From: an uncultured Eubacteriales bacterium
GTDB lineage: Bacteria; Bacillota; Clostridia; Oscillospirales; Acutalibacteraceae
Assembly (NCBI GenBank): GCA_934446475.1
Contig: CAKSEH010000014.1
Span: forward strand, 1 to 49,625
DNA length: 49,625 nucleotides
Reading direction: 5' to 3'
The position numbers and the translations under genes were made by a program. The first letter of the stretch is position 1. The number at the start of each line of letters is the position of its first letter. The notes under the pieces are model-generated. The model searched no databases, was not told the origin of the DNA, and saw only the letters and a program-made list of their open reading frames with translations. Positions 43,276-49,625 of the stretch are shown here, piece by piece.

Positions 43276-44749
43276 GAAGAAAAGGCTTAAAAACTCGCTT
43301 TGGTTTAATATTTTTCTTAGGGTTGCCGCAATATTTTTATTCTTTGTTATAGTTATAACCGTTTCAAACAGCGCTTTTCTCGAAAGGTTTTTTATAAGCC
43401 GCCAAAAGAAGGTGCTCAAAACACAGATGAGCGCTGTCGAAAAGCTTGATATTTCGGATTCGGACGCCGTAAGCCGCACTCTATCCGATATAAGCGACAG
43501 TTATTTTATCGATGCGGAAATATACGATTCCTCGGGAAAAATACTTTACACGACTCACGGAAGTCAGATGATGGATTTCATAATAGACGGCCACGGGAAA
43601 TTTGAGATGCAGCACGAAGAGCTTTCCCCGAAAAAGAAGCCCGAAAGCAAGGCGGACGGCTCTGTTTTTGAAGCTGACCGTCCGTTCGGCTCGCAGGAAT
43701 ATCTTGTCTGCGTCAAAGAGCTTAAAGACGGAAATTATGCCGAACTCAGGCTTCAGAAATCCCTTGTTACCGATTCCGCAAAAACTGCCGGTGAATTTAT
43801 AAGCCTGATTGCCGGCATATGCTTTCTTATATCCCTTATATGGATAGTTTTGTTCGCAAGGAAATTTTCAAAACCGCTCTCGGTTATGAATGATATAACA
43901 AGCGATATGGCTCAGCTTAAGTTTGACAGGAAGATAGAAACTGCCCGTAAAGACGAGATAGGTCAGCTGGCTCTCTCAATAAATAAAATGTCCGATTCTC
44001 TTTCCGCAACTCTTGACGATTTAAAGCGTTCCAACTCAAAACTTAAGGACGAAATAGAGCTTGAACGAAGTCTTGATGTTATGAGACGTGCCTTCGTTGC
44101 AAACGTTTCCCACGAACTTAAAACCCCAATTTCAATAATAAGCGGATACGCAGAGGGGCTTAAACTCAATATAAATTCGCAGTCGAGAGAAGCCTACTGC
44201 GATACCATTATAGACGAGAGCAAGCGTATGAATAAGCTTGTTTTAAGTATTTTGGAGCTTTCACGCTATGAATCGGGGCAGGTTCCGCTTAATAATGAGA
44301 ACTTCCGTATTCTTCCCCTCGCCGAAAAGACGGCTGAGCGTATTTTCAAAGGTAAAAATATAAATGTTTCGGTTGAGATCGGCAGCGACACGGTTATAAA
44401 TGCGGACCCTCTTCAAACCGAACAAATTTTAAAGGCATATCTTGAAAACGCCGCCTCTCACACCAACGACGGCGGCAGCGTTACCGTTACAGCCTCAAAG
44501 CGGGACGAAAAAACGGTCAGGATCTCGGTTTTCAACACCGGAAGCCACATAAACGAAGAGGATATGCCGCAGATATGGCAAAGCTTTTACAGAGGCGACA
44601 CATCTCATAAAAGGGACGAAAGCCGTTTTGGGCTGGGTCTTTCAATAGTTAACGCTATCTGCCGCCGCCAGGGCTGCGATTGCGGCGTTTTCAATACGGA
44701 CGACGGTGTATGCTTCTGGTTTGACGCAAAACGGGAAATCCGAGAATAA
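43265..44749 (+). CDS. Membrane sensor histidine kinase
   Basis: A 494-residue kinase starting at TTG (43265) inside the end of the regulator gene. Two membrane helices (about 14-36 and 178-199) enclose an external sensor of about 140 residues. A HAMP linker follows, then the phosphorylated His283 in HELKTP, the N-box (ENAASHTNDG) and the G2 box GLGLSIV. The G1 box reads NTGSHI, with Asn where most kinases have Asp; related clostridial kinases share this variant. Its signal is unknown. Transcription ends at the terminator shared with the tRNA. Confidence 0.93.
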   Translation: MKCKKKRLKNSLWFNIFLRVAAIFLFFVIVITVSNSAFLERFFISRQKKVLKTQMSAVEKLDISDSDAVSRTLSDISDSYFIDAEIYDSSGKILYTTHGSQMMDFIIDGHGKFEMQHEELSPKKKPESKADGSVFEADRPFGSQEYLVCVKELKDGNYAELRLQKSLVTDSAKTAGEFISLIAGICFLISLIWIVLFARKFSKPLSVMNDITSDMAQLKFDRKIETARKDEIGQLALSINKMSDSLSATLDDLKRSNSKLKDEIELERSLDVMRRAFVANVSHELKTPISIISGYAEGLKLNINSQSREAYCDTIIDESKRMNKLVLSILELSRYESGQVPLNNENFRILPLAEKTAERIFKGKNINVSVEIGSDTVINADPLQTEQILKAYLENAASHTNDGGSVTVTASKRDEKTVRISVFNTGSHINEEDMPQIWQSFYRGDTSHKRDESRFGLGLSIVNAICRRQGCDCGVFNTDDGVCFWFDAKREIRE

Positions 44750-44790
44750 CAAGGCTGTTTATAAATCTCTTAAATGATAGCTGAAAAATA

Positions 44791-44826
44791 AAAATCGGCA
44801 GGTATCTTACGATACTTGCCGATTTT
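44791..44826. terminator. Terminator shared by the kinase gene and tRNA-Gly
   Basis: AAAATCGGCAGGTATC (44791-44806) pairs with 44811-44826 with one mismatch. The A- and T-runs let it work for the kinase on the plus strand and for the tRNA on the minus strand. Confidence 0.85.
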
Positions 44827-44900
44827 TGGAGCGGACAACGGGAATCGAACCCGCCTCCTCAGCTTGGGAAGCTGATGTTCTACCGATGAACTATGTCCGC
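44827..44900 (-). tRNA. tRNA-Gly (anticodon CCC)
   Basis: The minus strand folds as a full cloverleaf: acceptor GCGGACA/TGTCCGC, D arm GTTC/GAAC, anticodon stem TCAGC/GCTGA with loop TTCCCAA, and T arm CGGGT-TCGATTC-CCG. The anticodon CCC reads GGG. The 3' CCA is encoded in the DNA (44827-44829). Confidence 0.95.
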
Positions 44901-44914
44901 AGACACCGTATAAG

Positions 44915-44943
44915 ATTATACTCCAAACAAGGCACGAAATCAA
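44915..44943 (-). promoter_or_regulatory. Promoter of tRNA-Gly
   Basis: Minus-strand TTGATT (44938-44943) and TATAAT (44915-44920) are 17 bp apart, ending 15 bp ahead of the mature 5' end. Confidence 0.72.
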
Positions 44944-44969
44944 GAAAAACTTTTTTGGCATAAAGCACC

Positions 44970-44998
44970 GCCGCAGAGAACATAATGTTCTCTGCGGC
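44970..44998. terminator. Terminator-like hairpin after the giant beta-helix gene
   Basis: A 13-bp perfect stem (GCCGCAGAGAACA 44970-44982 with 44986-44998) has a 3-base TAA loop. On the minus strand it is followed by GGTGCTTTATGCC and then a run of A, so the U-tract is poor, but the stem is very stable. Confidence 0.7.
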
Positions 44999-45056
44999 AG
45001 CGCTTGTCAGGTATTCACAATTTGATTGTCACTTTTTCTTTAATGTTTAAGCCCTG

Positions 45057-47618
45057 TTAAAATATCTCGTGGTAATTTCCGTTGTCATCTATCTTTACAA
45101 GGCGGATATTATCAAGGCCGCAGGTGCTTTCGGTGTTGTCCGGAACGGCTGCCGTTATCATAAATACATAGTCGCCGTCACGAACCGACTGATTTGCCGC
45201 CACCGTAGCTGTTGAAGCAACAACGGGTCTTCTGGTTATTGTTGCAACGGTTGTCCAGGGGTTATCCTCGGTTGCCGCTCTTACAACGGTGCAGGCATTT
45301 ATCATACTGTTTGACTCCGCTGCCGCCCCAGAACAATAGCGCTGAGTAAATTTAACCTGAACATTTTTATCGCCCATATAATCGAACATAACAACAAGGT
45401 TGTCTCCGACGCTTATTTTATCTGCCGATATACTGAGCTTAACCGTTTTTATTCCGCTGTAGGTTGAACGCTTTTTGCCGTCGAACCTGAAGTATTTGTT
45501 TCCGTTTGCTTCGGTTACTATACTGCCGGTCTCGGAAGCATAGAGGTGATCAACGGTTCCGCTTTCCTGATCTTTATCAAACTTAGCGGTTGAAGCCCAG
45601 TATTTAAGACCGTTCGAGAAGTCGCCGTTTATCTGTCCGTCAACAGGAGCAATGTTGTCAGTTGAATTTTCGCCGGAAATCGTAGAACGGATACCGTCCT
45701 CTGCTGTTCCTGCCCAGTAAGGTTCGCCGTCGGTTATATCCACAACTGAGCCATCTGAAAGTCTCTGATAAATACGGAAGTTCTTTACCTGCGTACCGCC
45801 ATCGTTATCACGCTGAATGAAGAGTGAGAACCAGTTATCGGGATCGGTAACGGTAAGATCGGTTGTCTGGGTTGTTATCCATTCATCACTTGTGTTCAAT
45901 ACGCCGCCGTTTCCGTTAAAGACGGTTGTTACGGCATCTCTCCTTGTTGTACCCGTTGCAACATCTTTATTGTGCTCCTGAAAAGCAAGTACTACTCTTC
46001 CTGCGGTATTCCTTATTTCAGCTGTAGCATAAATTTTATTGCCGGCTGAAAGACTTTTAATCTTAAATCCTGTCGATGTAATACCGGAATAAATATGGGT
46101 ATCTGTTGGATTTGCTTGAATCCAATTATCACAACATGTAACTTCATTGAAAGTAAGTATGCCTGTTTCCTTATCAACGGTTGCCTGCTGGCTTATCTTT
46201 GTATACTGAGGAGCCTTTGAGGGGGAATATCCTCTGTAAGACCAATACTTAAAGCCCTGTGAGAAATCGGGGTTTTTAAGACCTACGGTCGGTGAATAAT
46301 AATCGGTGTTTGTAAGATTATAGTCAAGTCTTACCGATGTCATACCGCCGTTGTTGAATTTGCTCGATACTATACCTTCCTCTTCCGTTCCGCCAAACGG
46401 CTGTAAATCACCGTAAAGCAGTTCGCCGGTGTTAACGTCGGTATAAGATCCGTCGTCGTTCCTGGTAACGATTCTGAAGTTGTCCACCTCTGCGACATTA
46501 GAGTTTATTGATCTCTCGATTTCTATAAAGAATATCGAATTGTCGTCAGATACCGTGAGCGCCGGTAACACATAGGTACGCATATCGTCGCTCGTGTTAT
46601 TAAAGTGACCCTGAGAATACCTTGCTGTTCCCGTTGTAACAAATATGTTATCATCATAAAGTCTTACTCTAACATAATTTTCTGTTTTGCGCATATCAAA
46701 GGCAAGATATATTTCTTCCCCTGCGCTTACTCTCGGCAGAGTAAACGGTACCGAGCTGACGCCTGCGTAAATATTTGTATCTGTCGGATGAGCAGCAAGC
46801 CATTCATCACAGCAGGTAATATCGCCGTTAAGCCTTAAAACGCCATCCTCTGTGAGGGTTGCCTGCTGAGAAAGGGATACATACTGCGGTGCTTTTGAGG
46901 GCGAATACTCTCTTATGGACCAATATTTAAAGCCCTGAGAGAAATCGCCGTTGTTTAATCCTTCAACGGTGCCGAAAACATCTCTGTTGCAAAGACTTTC
47001 ATAGTAGATATCGCCGTAGTGACGCATATCGCCGTTATAGAATGTAGCTTTTACGCCTTCTGTTTCGGTTCCGCCTACGGGCTGACCGTCAGCATAAACT
47101 TCAGCACCGGAAGCAAGGTCCGTATAAGTTCCGTTTGCATTCTGCTTTAAGAACCTGAATTCGCTGAAGAATATATTTGAATCTATGCCTGCGTTTGTTC
47201 TTACATCTTTTATCTCAATAGCAAATGTAGAATCGCTTGACGCAGCCTCGCCTGCGGCTACGGTCTTTATATTCCATTTTCCTACAGACTTTGAATTTGC
47301 CGTAAGCTCTTTAAACTCAACTGCGGTTTTGTTGCCCGAAGCGTCCCACTGATAAAGTATCGGATATGCGTCGTAACCCGATGTTGAATTGTTCTTCCAG
47401 TTTGTAAGAAGATAAAGCTTATCTCCCGCTTTTACATCTGCACGGAATTTAACCGTTGTTATTCCTCTTCCCGTATCGGTTGCGTTTTCGGTATCCTTAA
47501 CGGTTGTAATAACGGTTCCCTTTTCCTCATCGGATACGGTTCTCATCTGAGCCGATGCTGCGCCGAGCTTATCCGATTTCGGTGCCCAATACTTAAGACC
47601 GCTTGTAAAGTCCAAATT
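45057..47618 (-). repeat. Four tandem ~220-residue modules in the giant beta-helix protein
   Basis: Module starts lie near 47618, 46962, 46284 and 45632 (minus strand). Each opens with the DFSxGxKYW pattern and is separated from the next by a linker ending in GTEEEG- or EDGI-like text. Modules two and three are closest, sharing SPSKAPQY, a CCD-W segment and a YAGV/YSGI block. The pattern suggests carbohydrate-binding jelly-roll modules, but the family is not certain. Confidence 0.8.
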
Positions 47619-49625
47619 AACGGGCGAAACGGTTGCAAGAATTATATCATAAATTTCGTTTGCTTTCTTGGTTGTTATTCCGTTTTCGCTTGTTCCGTAA
47701 TTCTTGTAGATAACCGCTCTGTTTACGGGCGGATTTGCCGTGCGTGTCGGAGCATAGTATACCATTCTCGCTTCGTCGGTTATTCCGCCGCAGTAATTGT
47801 TCCTGAGCATAGTATTTGACTGATGATAGTAAAGACCTATGCTTGCCTTTACGGTGTTCGTTATTTTATTGTTTTCAATAAGAGTATCTCTTATCCAGTC
47901 ACCCTGCCAGAGAGGATTATAGTTCCATACAGTATAATCTTTATCAAGGCTTCCTGCAGCAATACCGTCTCCGCCTATTCCGGCCAAAATGTCAATACCG
48001 GAATCAATATAGTTCGTAACATACTTTGTTATATCAACAATATTATTTCTTATTACTATACCGTGAGATACTGTAATTGGGTTGCTTCCGTTTGTAATAT
48101 CAGCATCCGCACTATAGGATAACTGTGCATCTATTCCTCGCCTGGTATTTGTTATTGTATTGTTGTAAATCAAAGTGTCTTCAAACCAGTTAAATCCGTC
48201 AAATTGTATATCAGCATAATGAGTACCTCTGCCCATTTTAGCCGATGTCAACCGCTTGTTATTAAAATGAGAATTACAGAAAAGTCCTGTGAAAAGATTT
48301 CTGAAATCATTCTCTGCAGCAATATAATCAAGCATTGTAGCATAAGCCTGAACGCCAGCTGAAGCATTATATTTAAGATGATAGCTTTTAGAGCCGACTA
48401 TCTTATTATTATATACTACGGTATTTTCAACAGCATTTGTTATAGCGATCGTGCTTGTAAGGTCGGGAGTTATATCCCATGCTCTGTCAACTGTTATTGA
48501 ATTTTCGGTAATACCTATTATTTTTCTGTATTGTGATTCACCTTTGCCATCAGTAATAATCGCATAAGAATCTCCGATATAAGTGCTTGTTTCAATGTCT
48601 GTTGCATTATTGCCGTCGCCGTTTCTTCTATAAATTGAAACATACCAATTATCATATGTTCCGGTGGAGAATGTCTGCTGCCTGTTTTCAAACTGGGTGT
48701 TATCAAACGAAAGTGTAACTCCGCCCTCGCCCGTAACACTTGCAGGTTTATCCATAAATGCAAGTGTTAGGTTTTCATACATTATATGCTCACCCGAGTT
48801 TGAAGCATTATCGCCTATTCTATTAATATCATTATCGGCAAAATAGCTGTTTGTCGATGAACCTGAAGGCAACTGAATTATTATAGAACGGCAAAGGGTT
48901 AAATCGCCCTCCCCAAGATCACCGTTCGGGTCGGTGTAAAGATCCTTACCGTAAATTTTATTGTTGCTTATGTCAAGATTATCCGTATGGGTGGTATGGA
49001 TAAAGTTGGATCCGCTGTTACCGTACATAACAGCTTTACCTATCATAGTGTTATTGCTTACATTTACATATTTGCAGCCTCTCGTGGTGATACCCTGAGC
49101 ACCCTCAAAATAGCAATTTGTAATTTCAATGTTCTCCGCAGAGCTTATAGCAACGGGCGTCTCATATGCGCCGACATACGATGTATACTGAGCCTTTCTT
49201 ATGCGCATATCGTCAAACCAGTCTCCCTCACAGTAACGGGAATCCTCTGCGTCGGGATTGTTGTACTTATCAAGAAGTGCGTCGAATGCGGCATCTTCTC
49301 CCGTAGGATAAGAAAATGCTATCAATCTGTGCTGTATAAAGCGGCAGTTATCAAGCTTAAAGCCACTGTTTGAAAATCCGTTTTCTTTGTTCTGATACGG
49401 ATTTACATAAATAAATTTAGAGGGCAGTACAGCCTTGTTTTCCTCACCCTTGAATATCGAAATGTCTTCTTCAAATGTTATGTTCTTAAATTCGGAGGGG
49501 AGCTTTGTTATATAGAATAACTGATTGCTTGATGTTGCTCTTATCTTATTTATAAGTTTAACCTGACTGCCGTCGCCTTCGCCTACAAACCTGAGTGCTT
49601 TTTTCTGATTTTCCGGTGCCGGATA
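45057..49625 (-). CDS. Giant beta-helix surface protein with four C-terminal modules (N-terminus outside window)
   Basis: At least 1522 residues are visible, and the frame is open to the window edge, so the true start and any signal peptide are missing. A TTG at 49325 is only an internal codon. The visible N-terminal half is a right-handed parallel beta-helix of the pectate-lyase-3 type: FVGEGDGSQVKLINKIRA near the edge, then repeated NNTMIG / NNKIYG turns. From about 47618 to the end, four modules of about 220 residues each begin with DFSxGxKYW. No dockerin, sortase signal or SLH domain is seen at the C-terminus, which ends in LVKIDDNGNYHEIF. It is probably a secreted polysaccharide-acting or binding protein. 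Confidence 0.85.
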   Translation of the reverse strand, partial: YPAPENQKKALRFVGEGDGSQVKLINKIRATSSNQLFYITKLPSEFKNITFEEDISIFKGEENKAVLPSKFIYVNPYQNKENGFSNSGFKLDNCRFIQHRLIAFSYPTGEDAAFDALLDKYNNPDAEDSRYCEGDWFDDMRIRKAQYTSYVGAYETPVAISSAENIEITNCYFEGAQGITTRGCKYVNVSNNTMIGKAVMYGNSGSNFIHTTHTDNLDISNNKIYGKDLYTDPNGDLGEGDLTLCRSIIIQLPSGSSTNSYFADNDINRIGDNASNSGEHIMYENLTLAFMDKPASVTGEGGVTLSFDNTQFENRQQTFSTGTYDNWYVSIYRRNGDGNNATDIETSTYIGDSYAIITDGKGESQYRKIIGITENSITVDRAWDITPDLTSTIAITNAVENTVVYNNKIVGSKSYHLKYNASAGVQAYATMLDYIAAENDFRNLFTGLFCNSHFNNKRLTSAKMGRGTHYADIQFDGFNWFEDTLIYNNTITNTRRGIDAQLSYSADADITNGSNPITVSHGIVIRNNIVDITKYVTNYIDSGIDILAGIGGDGIAAGSLDKDYTVWNYNPLWQGDWIRDTLIENNKITNTVKASIGLYYHQSNTMLRNNYCGGITDEARMVYYAPTRTANPPVNRAVIYKNYGTSENGITTKKANEIYDIILATVSPVNLDFTSGLKYWAPKSDKLGAASAQMRTVSDEEKGTVITTVKDTENATDTGRGITTVKFRADVKAGDKLYLLTNWKNNSTSGYDAYPILYQWDASGNKTAVEFKELTANSKSVGKWNIKTVAAGEAASSDSTFAIEIKDVRTNAGIDSNIFFSEFRFLKQNANGTYTDLASGAEVYADGQPVGGTETEGVKATFYNGDMRHYGDIYYESLCNRDVFGTVEGLNNGDFSQGFKYWSIREYSPSKAPQYVSLSQQATLTEDGVLRLNGDITCCDEWLAAHPTDTNIYAGVSSVPFTLPRVSAGEEIYLAFDMRKTENYVRVRLYDDNIFVTTGTARYSQGHFNNTSDDMRTYVLPALTVSDDNSIFFIEIERSINSNVAEVDNFRIVTRNDDGSYTDVNTGELLYGDLQPFGGTEEEGIVSSKFNNGGMTSVRLDYNLTNTDYYSPTVGLKNPDFSQGFKYWSYRGYSPSKAPQYTKISQQATVDKETGILTFNEVTCCDNWIQANPTDTHIYSGITSTGFKIKSLSAGNKIYATAEIRNTAGRVVLAFQEHNKDVATGTTRRDAVTTVFNGNGGVLNTSDEWITTQTTDLTVTDPDNWFSLFIQRDNDGGTQVKNFRIYQRLSDGSVVDITDGEPYWAGTAEDGIRSTISGENSTDNIAPVDGQINGDFSNGLKYWASTAKFDKDQESGTVDHLYASETGSIVTEANGNKYFRFDGKKRSTYSGIKTVKLSISADKISVGDNLVVMFDYMGDKNVQVKFTQRYCSGAAAESNSMINACTVVRAATEDNPWTTVATITRRPVVASTATVAANQSVRDGDYVFMITAAVPDNTESTCGLDNIRLVKIDDNGNYHEIF

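Noticed and set aside
45057..49325. A true start codon at 49325 for the giant beta-helix protein
   Set aside because: The same frame continues without a stop to the window edge and encodes a typical beta-helix opening, so the gene is cut by the window.
1..49625. CRISPR array, rRNA operon, T-box or common riboswitch
   Set aside because: I looked for regularly spaced repeats, rRNA signatures and long conserved leaders ahead of biosynthetic genes and saw none. Leaders here are short with simple promoters.

Overview
The window reads as chromosome of a low-to-mid GC Gram-positive anaerobe of the class Clostridia. An uncultured gut or rumen Oscillospirales/Ruminococcaceae-like organism is my best guess. 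The reasons are a membrane pyrophosphatase, HPr kinase, WhiA, RapZ, DnaI and DnaD-type primosome proteins, a cohesin-domain surface protein, near-consensus sigma-A promoters and strong AGGAGG ribosome binding sites. No rRNA or CRISPR array is visible, and there is one tRNA.

Layout. 1-5490: a K+-dependent membrane pyrophosphatase, then on the other strand an orphan sugar-type solute-binding lipoprotein, then a YifB/ComM-type AAA+ ATPase. 5562-19065 (minus strand): a housekeeping run hprK, ROK sugar kinase, cytoplasmic beta-helix protein, murB, rapZ, whiA, dnaE, pfkA and an ABC exporter half-transporter, linking carbon-flux control, cell wall and replication. A 272-bp palindromic repeat element sits after hprK, and a 64-bp relative lies at 40529-40592. 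19385-24967: a five-gene accessory operon of a ribbon-helix-helix regulator, an SPFH/SHOCT protein, a zinc-ribbon/TPR protein, a four-helix membrane protein, and a large zinc-ribbon/TPR membrane protein with a DUF6273-like outer domain. Its promoter carries three copies of a 10-bp operator-like site. 25131-27376: ychF and alr.

27488-29460: a compact restriction-modification unit, with an HTH-fused cytosine-C5 methyltransferase overlapping a 230-residue candidate endonuclease of unrecognised family. 29723-34182: the str operon (rpsL, rpsG, fusA, tuf). 34277-38698 (minus strand): an ECF sigma/anti-sigma pair and a DnaD-like protein, DnaI-like helicase loader and Xer recombinase operon. 38793-44749: an orphan response regulator with a degenerate receiver and phased promoter boxes, an RluA-family pseudouridine synthase, an SGNH hydrolase, a membrane-anchored cohesin protein and a canonical two-component pair. 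44827-49625: tRNA-Gly(CCC) and a very large secreted-type beta-helix protein with four C-terminal repeat modules, whose N-terminus lies beyond the window.

The parts most likely to be under-described are the SPFH/zinc-ribbon operon, the restriction-modification unit, the palindromic repeat family and the two operator arrays (LacI-like at 3749-3902 and PhoB-like at 38732-38759).
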